A DNA stretch of 64,000 bases, taken from Paenibacillus oryzae. GTDB lineage: Bacteria; Bacillota; Bacilli; Paenibacillales; Paenibacillaceae. Below, one piece after another: positions 16,763 through 23,802 of this stretch. The notes below the pieces were generated by a model. The model saw only the letters and a list, made by a program, of their open reading frames with translations. It was not told the origin of the DNA and made no database searches. The translations under genes and the position numbers were made by a program. How positions within the stretch are numbered: the first letter of the stretch is position 1; every line of letters begins with the position of its first letter. The DNA lies in assembly GCF_001675045.1 (NCBI RefSeq), contig NZ_LYPA01000076.1, positions 62,001 through 126,000 of the forward strand, given 5' to 3'.

Positions 16763-17090
16763 ATTCTCGATTGGATTTCCACTTGTTGAATTCAAGAAAC
16801 TCCTTGAACTGTTCTTTGCTGACGCCAGATTTCATAGCTTCCCGCACAATATCTTCCCATTCGCGGTCCAGCTCGCCGGCGGGGCGGTCTTGTTGTTCGC
16901 TATTAACAAATTCCTCGACCGGCACATGAAGCACTTCGCCGATCTTTTCCAAAAACTGAATGGAAGGATTTTGTTGGAGCCCTCTTTCAATGGAGCTCAA
17001 ATATGATTTTGCAACTCCGGCTCTTTGAGACAATTCGGTTAACGAGAGGCCTCTCCGTTTGCGAAACATTTGAATGCGTTCTCCAATCAT
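16761..17090 (-). CDS. sinR: SinR-like XRE-family master regulator
   Basis: A 109-aa repressor. The N-terminal helix-turn-helix MIGERIQMFRKRRGLSLTEL, AGVAKSYLSSIERGLQQNPS and IQFLEKIGEVL matches B. subtilis SinR nearly residue for residue. The C-terminal SinI-binding/tetramerisation part is also conserved (LDREWEDIVREAMKSGVSKE, then FLEFNKWK). SinR represses matrix and exopolysaccharide operons by binding GTTCTYT boxes. Its own coding strand faces sinI, and its promoter region (TATAAT at 17143-17148, minus strand) is divergent from the lasso cluster. ATG 17090 follows CGGAGGAGTCTGTC. The palindromes at 10891, 13953, 17225 and 17320 are its probable targets. Confidence 0.9.
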   Translation of the reverse strand: MIGERIQMFRKRRGLSLTELSQRAGVAKSYLSSIERGLQQNPSIQFLEKIGEVLHVPVEEFVNSEQQDRPAGELDREWEDIVREAMKSGVSKEQFKEFLEFNKWKSNRE

Positions 17091-17224
17091 GACAGACTCC
17101 TCCGTTAGTGCTTCAGCCTCAAATAAGTTTTCATTTGTTTACATTATAACGGAATTCATACGCGAGGGAAAGAGTCGTCAAAAAAGGCGGCTTTTTCGCT
17201 ATTTCCAGAGGGGATAAAATGATT

Positions 17225-17240
17225 GTTCATTAAAAAGAAC
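17225..17240. promoter_or_regulatory. SinR-type operator between sinR and the lasso cluster
   Basis: GTTCATTAAAAAGAAC has the same GTTC-N8-GAAC layout as the other sites, with a degenerate left half. It lies 135 bases before the sinR start and 80 bases before the site at 17320, so it could serve autoregulation of sinR, looping, or both. Confidence 0.6.
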
Positions 17241-17281
17241 GTTTTACTGAAAATACATGAAAAAATATTGTGAAAACTGGA

Positions 17282-17335
17282 TTGACATTCCCTTCGTAGC
17301 GGTGTTAATATACAGATATGTTCTTTATAAAGAAC
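17282..17335 (+). promoter_or_regulatory. Lasso cluster promoter with SinR-type operator
   Basis: TTGACA (17282-17287) with TTAATA or TAATAT at 17305-17311 makes a SigA-like promoter with a 17- or 18-base spacer. The perfect palindrome GTTCTTTATAAAGAAC (17320-17335) begins about nine bases after the -10 and covers the expected transcription start. It is identical to the site at 10891. Repression by SinR would shut off the lasso synthetase gene, whose ATG is at 17362. Confidence 0.75.
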
Positions 17336-17361
17336 GAACGCAACGAAATGTGGAGGCCCAA

Positions 17362-19296
17362 ATGAGTGCAATCGCCGGAATTTGGAATGTAAGCGAAAGC
17401 CGGGATACCGGCGAAGAGGGAGAACAGCTCCGCAGGAATTTGTCGAAATGCCCCGCCGATTGCGAGGGCGTATGGCAGGAGGGGACGATGTTTCTGACCT
17501 GCCGCAGCCGATGGATCAATTCCGAAGCGGTTGGCGTTCCCAATCCATACCATGATGGCGGCAGAAGGTTAACGATTGTTGCGGATGCTATCATCGACAA
17601 TCGCAAGGAGCTGCTTGATCGTTTGGGCATTCAGCCGGGGCAGCATGGCGAGGTTAGCGATCAGGAGCTGATACTGCTGTCCTACGACAAATGGGGGACG
17701 GATGCAGCTAGCAAGCTGGTTGGTGATTTTGCTTTTGTGCTGTGGGATGAAAGAAGGGGCCGATTGTACGGCGCAAGAGATTTTTCCGGGGGCAGGATGC
17801 TTTATTACCATTGGAACGGCCGATCGTTCCGTTTTTCCTCCTTAATAGAGCCTCTTCTGGCACTGGAGGATACCAGCCGCGAGCTAAATGAGCAGTGGCT
17901 TGCCCAATACGTTGCGATTACAGCGGTAGTGGATGTAGTCGGCATGGATCAGACGGTATATAGAAATGTGAATCAGATTCCGCCGGCTCATTATTTTTTG
18001 CTGGAGAACGGATCTTTGACATTGTCGCGGTATTTCTGGCTTGATTCGGTGAAGAAGCTATGTCTAAAAAACGATCACGATTATGTAGAAGCTTTCCGCG
18101 AGGTATTCCAGGAGGCTATCGACGCCAGAGTCCGGACGTTCCGAAAGGTTGGCGCTCAGCTAAGCGGAGGACTGGATTCAGGAGCCGTTGCCAGCTTTGC
18201 GGCTCGCCGACTGCGCCGGGATGACCATTCCCTTTATACTTACAGCTACGTGCCGGTTTCGGATTTTGTCGATTATACCCCAAGATGGTATGCGGCGGAT
18301 GAAACGCCGTACATTGCCCAGACGGTGGCGCATATCGGCGGTATAAATGAGCATTACCTGGCCTTTGAGGGCGCCGATCCTTACAGCGAAATAGACGGAA
18401 TGTTAGGCATTATGGAAATGCCTTATAAATTTTATACTAATTCCTTTTGGCTCAAAGGTATTTTCGAGCATGCGGAGCGAGACGGTGTCGGCGTGCTTTT
18501 GAATGGCGGAAGGGGGAATTTAAGTATTTCCTGGGGAGACGCCATTCCCTTTTATGCAGAGTTAATGAAGAAAATGCGCTGGGGCAAATTGATGGAGGAG
18601 CTGGCTCTTCGCAGGTATGCCGCGGGAACGGGCCGCAAGCATTTGTTGTCGCTTGTTGGCCGGGAGCTTCTGACCGGCCTTCCCGGGCGCAAGGAGAAGA
18701 CGCCGCCTTATCAGGTCATTATTAATGAAGGCTTTGCCGCAAGAACCGGTGTCTACGAGGTGCTAAGGCAACATGGCATCGGGCAGGACGGGTGGCTGGC
18801 GTCCACCAATGCATACATAAACCGGAGCAATCATTTTCAGGAGCTTTACCATTGGAATGCCAGCAATACGCTAGCCGCCAAGCTTTCCTACCGGTATGGC
18901 GTCTGGAAGCGGGACCCTACCAATGATCTGCGCGTCATTTCCTTCTGTCTGTCTCTGCCGGAGGAGCAATATGTGCACAAAGGGATGTCCCGGGCGCTGG
19001 TGCGCAGGGCAACGGAGCATATGCTGCCGGACGGAATCCGGCTTAATGAAACGATACGCGGAGTACAAGGAGCCGATTGGCTGCATCGCGTCCTACCCAA
19101 ATGGGAACAGCTTCACAGCGAGTTCCAGGATATGTTGGGCAACGCCGCTTTGCTGGAAATGGTGGATGGCAATGTACTCCGAGCCGCGCTTGGCGAGCTG
19201 TCAGATGGCGTTTCCCCCTCGGATGCCCATGGCAGACATATCAATGCATTGATGGTTAGTCTGATCCTTCACCGCTTTTTGAAGCAGGCTGCTTAA
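17362..19296 (+). CDS. Lasso peptide macrolactam synthetase (asparagine synthetase-like, C protein)
   Basis: A 644-aa homologue of asparagine synthetase B. It should activate a core Asp or Glu side chain by adenylation and join it to the core N terminus, closing the lasso ring. Seen: an N-terminal glutaminase-like domain beginning MSAIAGIWN, lacking the Cys at position 2 needed for glutamine hydrolysis, as in lasso C proteins. The ATP-pyrophosphatase motif LSGGLDSGAVASF lies at residues 267-279. ATG 17362 follows TGGAGG; the frame is open further upstream, but that part overlaps the operator and promoter. It is the first gene of the cluster C-A-K-B1-B2-D, the order known from paeninodin. Confidence 0.9.
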   Translation: MSAIAGIWNVSESRDTGEEGEQLRRNLSKCPADCEGVWQEGTMFLTCRSRWINSEAVGVPNPYHDGGRRLTIVADAIIDNRKELLDRLGIQPGQHGEVSDQELILLSYDKWGTDAASKLVGDFAFVLWDERRGRLYGARDFSGGRMLYYHWNGRSFRFSSLIEPLLALEDTSRELNEQWLAQYVAITAVVDVVGMDQTVYRNVNQIPPAHYFLLENGSLTLSRYFWLDSVKKLCLKNDHDYVEAFREVFQEAIDARVRTFRKVGAQLSGGLDSGAVASFAARRLRRDDHSLYTYSYVPVSDFVDYTPRWYAADETPYIAQTVAHIGGINEHYLAFEGADPYSEIDGMLGIMEMPYKFYTNSFWLKGIFEHAERDGVGVLLNGGRGNLSISWGDAIPFYAELMKKMRWGKLMEELALRRYAAGTGRKHLLSLVGRELLTGLPGRKEKTPPYQVIINEGFAARTGVYEVLRQHGIGQDGWLASTNAYINRSNHFQELYHWNASNTLAAKLSYRYGVWKRDPTNDLRVISFCLSLPEEQYVHKGMSRALVRRATEHMLPDGIRLNETIRGVQGADWLHRVLPKWEQLHSEFQDMLGNAALLEMVDGNVLRAALGELSDGVSPSDAHGRHINALMVSLILHRFLKQAA

Positions 19297-19315
19297 TTGA
19301 TAATTAATAACCTAA

Positions 19316-19510
19316 TCATATAAGTTCAACTAAAGAAGCGGCAGAAAGAGGACAGAGTGTGAAAGATTCTGGAGAAGCGAAGCGTTCGTTTGTGTTTCCG
19401 AATTTCACCATTAACCCTTATATAATCAGGAAATTTGGAAACAACTGCGATCGGAAGAACTTTCACACGGCGGACTCCTCTGCCACCACAATTTTGTTGA
19501 ACTTATATGA
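19316..19510. repeat. 195-base imperfect foldback element between lasso C and A genes
   Basis: The ends are TCATATAAGTTCAAC (19316-19330) and its exact reverse complement (19496-19510). Inside, the arms keep pairing in blocks: GGCAGA..AG, GTGTGAAAG, TTCT, and TTTCC[G/A]AATTTC near the centre (19395 with 19430). The RNA would be a long hairpin just before the precursor gene. It could be a MITE-like insertion or a processing/stability element. No target-site duplication is obvious. Confidence 0.7.
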
Positions 19511-19538
19511 CCGCCCCTTTGAAAGGAGGTGAAATGAT

Positions 19539-19682
19539 ATGACGCTGAAAAAAGAATGGAGCAAGCCTGAGCTGGAAGTTCTTCAAGTTCACATGACTGA
19601 AGCATCCACCACTAATGGTCCTTTGACTGACGAGGCTTACATTCCGGGCCAATACAGTGAAAATCCGCGCTTTACTAGCTAG
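19539..19682 (+). CDS. Lasso peptide precursor (paeninodin-type)
   Basis: A 47-aa precursor. The leader MTLKKEWSKPELEVLQVHMT matches the Firmicutes lasso leader pattern (aromatic-x2-P-x-LEVL-x-V-x2-T); Pro10 to Thr20 has the same spacing as in the paeninodin precursor as I recall it. With Thr20 at -2 the core would begin at Ala22. The 26-residue core ends RFTS with a C-terminal Ser, the residue phosphorylated in paeninodin-type peptides. Acidic residues are Asp31, Glu32 and Glu41. With Ala22 as residue 1 they fall at 10, 11 and 20, not at the usual ring positions 7-9 (see findings). The ribosome-binding site AAAGGAGGTGA is perfect, as expected for an abundant precursor. Confidence 0.88.
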   Translation: MTLKKEWSKPELEVLQVHMTEASTTNGPLTDEAYIPGQYSENPRFTS

Positions 19683-19702
19683 AAGCAAGGGAGACAAGCC
19701 AG

Positions 19703-19744
19703 CCGGGCAAGCCCTTATGCCGAGAGGGTAGGGGCTTGCCGGGG
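19703..19744 (+). terminator. Stem-loop between lasso precursor and kinase genes
   Basis: CCGGGCAAGCCCTTA pairs with TAGGGGCTTGCCGGG (13 of 15 positions) around an 11-base loop. There is no T run, so it is more likely a 3' stabiliser or partial attenuator that raises precursor over enzyme levels than a full terminator. Confidence 0.55.
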
Positions 19745-19767
19745 TACCTGGGATGGAGGCGAAGGTT

Positions 19768-20697
19768 GTGCTGGAAACGGAAGTTGGATTTGTATACCGG
19801 GCATTCGGGTTAACCATCCATAGCGAGCTCAGGCTGCCGGAGCTGTTGCCTGCCGACGGAGACGGAGACACGCCGGATGTATGGATCAAGCTGGATCCTT
19901 TCCTCAAAAGCGGTTTTGATGGAGAAGCGTATGACTTTGTTGCGGAATCGGGCCATGTCACAGTCAAAATGCCGGATGCGGGAGTTTTCCGCGTACAGGA
20001 CGGCCATACCATCATCATCTCGCCATATACGTTTGCCGATGAAGGGTTGATTAAGCTGTATGCGCTGGGTACCTGCTGCGGTATTTTGATGCTTCAAAGA
20101 GGCATTTATCCGCTGCATGGCAGCGCGGTTGCAATCGGCGGCAAAGCCGTTGCTATCGTTGGCCAATCAGGCGCCGGCAAATCGACATTGGCATCCGCCC
20201 TCTTGGAGAGGGGCTGCGGGCTGGTGAGCGATGATGTAATAGCCGTACATATCCCGGAGAACGGGAGTCCGCCGCTTGCATCATCTGCGTACCCTCAGCA
20301 GAAGCTTTGGCAAAGCAGCCTGGAGGCGCTGGGCAGGAGCACTGATGAGTTATCCTCTATATATGGCAGGGAAAGCAAGTTTTGCGTGCCTGTCAAAGAC
20401 CGTTTTCATAGCGGTCCATTGCCCCTGGCGGCCATTGTTGAATTGACCGGTCCTGGAGAAAACGCTGGAGAGGCGGCTTGCCTGAGGGTTGGCAATTTGC
20501 AATGCTTGCCGCTGCTGCTGCGTCATACTTATCGCTATCAGCTTCTGGGCAGAATGCAATTGCTGCCTTGGCATTTCCGGCAATCCGCGGCGTTGGCCAC
20601 CCGTTTGCCGTTATACAGCATGGCCAGGCCTGCCGGCGAATTTTCGGCGCCGCAAATGGCCGATTGTCTTTTAAAAACAATAGCTGCGGGGGAATAG
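19768..20697 (+). CDS. HprK-like lasso peptide kinase
   Basis: A 309-aa homologue of HPr kinase of the kind found in paeninodin-type lasso clusters, where it phosphorylates the C-terminal Ser of the precursor. Seen: YRAFGLTIHSELRLPEL near the N terminus, PLHGSAVAIGGKAVAIVGQS, the P-loop GQSGAGKST at about residues 132-140, and GLVSDDVIAVH with the Mg-binding Asp pair. GTG 19768 has GGAGG eight bases upstream; ATG 19753 is in frame but has no clear ribosome-binding site. It follows the precursor after a stem-loop and is 3 bases before the next gene. The Ser at the end of the precursor agrees with this role. Confidence 0.85.
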   Translation: MLETEVGFVYRAFGLTIHSELRLPELLPADGDGDTPDVWIKLDPFLKSGFDGEAYDFVAESGHVTVKMPDAGVFRVQDGHTIIISPYTFADEGLIKLYALGTCCGILMLQRGIYPLHGSAVAIGGKAVAIVGQSGAGKSTLASALLERGCGLVSDDVIAVHIPENGSPPLASSAYPQQKLWQSSLEALGRSTDELSSIYGRESKFCVPVKDRFHSGPLPLAAIVELTGPGENAGEAACLRVGNLQCLPLLLRHTYRYQLLGRMQLLPWHFRQSAALATRLPLYSMARPAGEFSAPQMADCLLKTIAAGE

Positions 20698-20700
20698 TCC

Positions 20701-21027
20701 ATGTCCATGGTAATCAAGCAAGATGTGCTCGATCGTACGGTCCAGATGACGCATTCGCTTAAATTGACCGTTGTGCAAAGCTTCAACTATATTGCTAGCG
20801 ATATGAACGGGGAGCGGGTGCTGCTCTGCGTGGACAGCGGGAAGTATTACAATCTGGGCGCAATCGGGACAGTGATCTGGGATCACATGGAGAAGCCGGT
20901 TACGGTGGGGTCAATCGTGCAAAGCCTTCTGGATCAATATGAGGTCGACCGGCCTAGCTGCGAGGCGGAGGTTTTTGCTTTTTTGGCAAGGCTTTCCGAG
21001 GAGCGGCTGATCCGGTTTGGGGTTTAG
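20701..21027 (+). CDS. Lasso RiPP recognition element (PqqD-like, B1)
   Basis: A 108-aa protein of the PqqD/RRE fold, which binds the leader peptide and brings it to the protease. Seen: LLCVDSGKYYNLGAIGTVIW (the beta-hairpin typical of lasso B1) and a C-terminal helical part with VGSIVQSLLDQYEV and VFAFLARLSEERLI. It starts 3 bases after the kinase stop and ends 9 bases before the B2 gene; split B1/B2 is the rule in Gram-positive lasso clusters. ATG 20707 is an alternative start. Confidence 0.87.
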   Translation: MSMVIKQDVLDRTVQMTHSLKLTVVQSFNYIASDMNGERVLLCVDSGKYYNLGAIGTVIWDHMEKPVTVGSIVQSLLDQYEVDRPSCEAEVFAFLARLSEERLIRFGV

Positions 21028-21036
21028 GCAGGTTCT

Positions 21037-21525
21037 ATGACAAGGCTTGCCAAAAAACTGAGGCTGCTGGCGGGAATGGACCGCACGCAGCTGTCGCTGC
21101 TGCTTGAAGCGGCCTTTTATATGGGCTGGGCCCGATTCAAGCTCCTGCACACCCCTTTTGTCAAGCTGGCTGCTACGCTGGGAGCTTTTATGCACGAGAG
21201 CGCTTCTGCCGAGGACGGAAAGCGCCGCCGGGAGCTGTCCATGATTATCGATGCGCTGCATATTATGAGCCGGAATACCTTTTGGGAAAGCAAATGTCTG
21301 GTTCGCGCCGTTGCCGGTCTCAAAATGCTGGAGCGCAGAGGCATTTCAAGCACGCTTTATCTGGGAACCTCAAAGGATGAACATGGCAAGCTGATCGCCC
21401 ACGCGTGGCTGAGAAGCGGCCCATGGTATATTACAGGCGCGGAGGAAATGGACCGCTTTGTAGAGGTCGGCAAATTTGCATGCTTGCCGGAAGCCAGCTC
21501 CAATCCACCCGTCGGAAAGCGATGA
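21037..21525 (+). CDS. Lasso leader peptidase (transglutaminase-like, B2)
   Basis: A 162-aa cysteine peptidase of the transglutaminase-like lasso B2 family that removes the leader before ring closure. Seen: the catalytic Cys in SKCLVRAVAGLKML, the His in LIAHAWLRSG and a downstream acidic position, with the usual YLGTSKD segment between. The family normally ends with a short F-x-V motif, here RFVEVGKFACL. It lies between B1 and the exporter; its stop is four bases before the exporter ATG. It may use a T-x leader end; the exact cleavage site is uncertain here. Confidence 0.87.
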   Translation: MTRLAKKLRLLAGMDRTQLSLLLEAAFYMGWARFKLLHTPFVKLAATLGAFMHESASAEDGKRRRELSMIIDALHIMSRNTFWESKCLVRAVAGLKMLERRGISSTLYLGTSKDEHGKLIAHAWLRSGPWYITGAEEMDRFVEVGKFACLPEASSNPPVGKR

Positions 21526-21529
21526 TGTC

Positions 21530-23329
21530 ATGAACCATATCTGGTATTTTGCCGGGAAGCTGAACCGCTACGCGGGGAAAAAGCTCTATTTTAATATGAT
21601 GGGCATGTTGATAATCGGACTGCTCGATGGAGCGGCTGTGCTGTTGCTGCTGCCATTGCTTGGCATTATCGGAATGGTCAGCGCTCCGGGAGCCGGATTG
21701 CCTTTTATGGACAAGCTGGCGTTTCTGCAGGAGCTGCCGACGGCGCAGTCGCTTGCGCTGGTCCTGCTTTTTTTTGTCGGGCTGACGGTACTGCAAAGCT
21801 TGCTCCAGCGGAGCTTGACTCTTCGCGAGGTAACGCTTCATACCGGGTTTATTAACCAGCTGAGGCTGGAAACCTATCGGATGCTGCTTCAGGCGAACTG
21901 GAGCTTTTTTATTACCAAACGAAAATCGGATTTAGTAAATGCGCTGACAGGCGAGCTTGGAAGAGTAACGGGAGGCGCATTTTTGTTTCTGCAGGTGCTG
22001 GCTTCCATTTTGTTTACGATGATTCAAATCGGTTTGGCGTTTTGGCTGTCTTGGCAATTGTCGTTGTTTGTGCTGGTGTGCGGTTTGGTCATCGGGCTGT
22101 TGTCGCGTCGTTTTATTGTCAAATCGAAGCAGCTTGGCGCTGTTTCAGTCGATCTGGCCAAGCATTATTTGGCTGGTATTTCGGATCATTTTCACGGGAT
22201 GAAGGATATAAAAAGCCATTTGCTCGAAGGCTCTCGTTATCGGTGGCTGCAGGACTGGTCGGCCAAAATCGAGGCTGAAAGATATGAATATACCAGGTTG
22301 CGAAGCAATTCGCAGCTGTTTTATAAAGTGGGCTCGGCCGTGCTTATCGCTGTGTTTGTGTTTACGGGGGCCGGTTTGTTTCAGGCGCAGGCCCCTCAGA
22401 TGCTCTTGATCACGGTTTTGTTTGCCCGGCTATGGCCCCGTTTTACCGGCATTCAATCTCAGCTTGAGCAATTGGCCTCCGCTTTGCCGGGGTTTAAGGT
22501 TTTGGAGGAATTGCAGCGGGAATGCCTTGCAGAGCGGGACGAGGTTTACGTGGAAAATGAAGAAGACGGTATCAAGCCTTTACATCTATCAAGAGACCTT
22601 GAGCTGCGTAATGTTTGGTATCGCTATTCAAAAACACAGCCCGACTATACGTTAAAGCATATTTCACTGCACATTCCGGCAGGAGGCATGACCGCGATTG
22701 TCGGGAAATCCGGTGCGGGAAAAAGCACGATTGTTGATTTGCTCCTGGGATTGATTCAGCCCGAGAAAGGAGAAATTGCGGCGGACGGCAAGGTGCTGGG
22801 CAGAAGCGATATGCTGAAATTGCGCCGCGCGATCGGTTATGTGCCGCAGGAGGCGTTTTTGTATCATGGCAGCATAAGGGACAATTTGATGATGCTGTGC
22901 CCGGATGCCTCGGAGGAGCAGCTGTGGGAGGCTATGGAATTTGCCGCTGTAGCCGATTTTGTAAGGATGCTGCCCCATGGGCTGGATACGTTGATTGGCG
23001 ATCGCGGCGTGATGGTATCCGGGGGGGAGCGGCAGCGGCTGGTGCTGGCTAGAGCTATATTGCGCAAGCCTGCCCTGCTTATTCTGGACGAAGCGACCAG
23101 CGCTCTCGATAGCGTCAATGAAAGCTTGATCCAGTCAGCGCTTGAGCGTCTTAAGGGGGCGATGACGATTGTGGTGATCGCTCATCGTTATACGACGATT
23201 CGCAATGCGGATCAGGTCGTTGTTGTGGATGAAGGCAGGATCGTGGAGTCAGGTCCCTTCGAGCGGCTCTGCAAGGAAGAAGGCATGTTCAGCGCCTTGC
23301 TGGGGCGCCAGGAGCAGGTAGCATTATAA
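21530..23329 (+). CDS. Lasso peptide ABC exporter (D protein)
   Basis: A 599-aa TMD-NBD half-transporter, probably a homodimer that exports the mature lasso peptide and gives immunity. Seen: membrane helices such as MGMLIIGLLDGAAVLLLLPL, Walker A GKSGAGKST, signature MVSGGERQRL, Walker B ALLILDEATSALD and the switch His in VVIAHRYTTI. ATG 21530 is chosen since the upstream frame only extends into the B2 gene; GGAAAG lies ten bases before. It is the last gene of the lasso operon and is followed by the tandem repeats at 23358. Confidence 0.88.
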   Translation: MNHIWYFAGKLNRYAGKKLYFNMMGMLIIGLLDGAAVLLLLPLLGIIGMVSAPGAGLPFMDKLAFLQELPTAQSLALVLLFFVGLTVLQSLLQRSLTLREVTLHTGFINQLRLETYRMLLQANWSFFITKRKSDLVNALTGELGRVTGGAFLFLQVLASILFTMIQIGLAFWLSWQLSLFVLVCGLVIGLLSRRFIVKSKQLGAVSVDLAKHYLAGISDHFHGMKDIKSHLLEGSRYRWLQDWSAKIEAERYEYTRLRSNSQLFYKVGSAVLIAVFVFTGAGLFQAQAPQMLLITVLFARLWPRFTGIQSQLEQLASALPGFKVLEELQRECLAERDEVYVENEEDGIKPLHLSRDLELRNVWYRYSKTQPDYTLKHISLHIPAGGMTAIVGKSGAGKSTIVDLLLGLIQPEKGEIAADGKVLGRSDMLKLRRAIGYVPQEAFLYHGSIRDNLMMLCPDASEEQLWEAMEFAAVADFVRMLPHGLDTLIGDRGVMVSGGERQRLVLARAILRKPALLILDEATSALDSVNESLIQSALERLKGAMTIVVIAHRYTTIRNADQVVVVDEGRIVESGPFERLCKEEGMFSALLGRQEQVAL

Positions 23330-23357
23330 CCCCAACTCCACTATACTGGTTAGAGGT

Positions 23358-23526
23358 AGTTCAAAAAGTCCGCTTTCCATTGCGGGGCATGACTGGCGTC
23401 ATGGCCGGCGGCGAATATGGGATTCAGCCGAAATCTCCGATCCTCTCGTAGCTTAGACTACGCTCCGGTCCTCGATTTCTAGCTTCTTCCCATCTTCTTG
23501 GCACTGAAAACCGGACTTTTTGAACT
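23358..23526 (+). repeat. MITE-like repeat, copy 2
   Basis: 169 bases, with ends AGTTCAAAAAGTCCG and CCGGACTTTTTGAACT as terminal inverted repeats. It is nearly identical to the copy at 23542 and related to the inverted copy at 10619. No protein-coding capacity. Confidence 0.85.
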
Positions 23527-23541
23527 TTATTTGGAAGAGGT

Positions 23542-23710
23542 AGTTCAAAAAGTCCGCTTTCCATTGCGGGGCATGACTAGTGTCATGGCCGGCGGCGAAT
23601 ATGGGATTCAGCCGAAATCTCCGGTCCTCTCGTAGCTTAGACTACGCTCCGGTCCTCGATTTCTAGCTTCTTCCCATCTTCTTGGCACTGAAAACCGGAC
23701 TTTTTGAACT
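23542..23710 (+). repeat. MITE-like repeat, copy 3
   Basis: 169 bases, offset by 184 bases from the previous copy and differing from it at only a few positions (for example ACTAGTGTC for ACTGGCGTC). The near identity implies recent tandem duplication. Confidence 0.85.
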
Positions 23711-23726
23711 TTCATTTGGGTGAGGT

Positions 23727-23750
23727 GGTTCAAAAAGTCCGCTTTCCATT
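23727..23750 (+). repeat. MITE-like repeat, truncated copy 4
   Basis: GGTTCAAAAAGTCCGCTTTC and four more bases match the left end of the preceding copies, then the match stops. It may be the remains of a third tandem unit or a target-site fragment. Confidence 0.7.
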
Positions 23751-23802
23751 TAAACTTACCTTGTTAGAGTCAGATGGCAGCAATGAAGAAGAGGAGTGCG
23801 CC

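Larger units (their letters stand above)
23330..23802. other. Intergenic region with tandem MITE-like repeats
   Basis: Nearly the whole 473-base gap is filled by two full and one partial copy of the repeat described below; the rest carries the ribosome-binding site of the phosphoesterase gene. No gene is seen. Confidence 0.75.

Noticed and set aside
16811..16825. GTTCTTT inside sinR as another SinR box
   Set aside because: It lies in coding sequence, is not palindromic, and encodes conserved residues of SinR.
23358..23710. Insertion sequence remnant
   Set aside because: No transposase fragment in any frame; size and ends suit a MITE-like repeat better.
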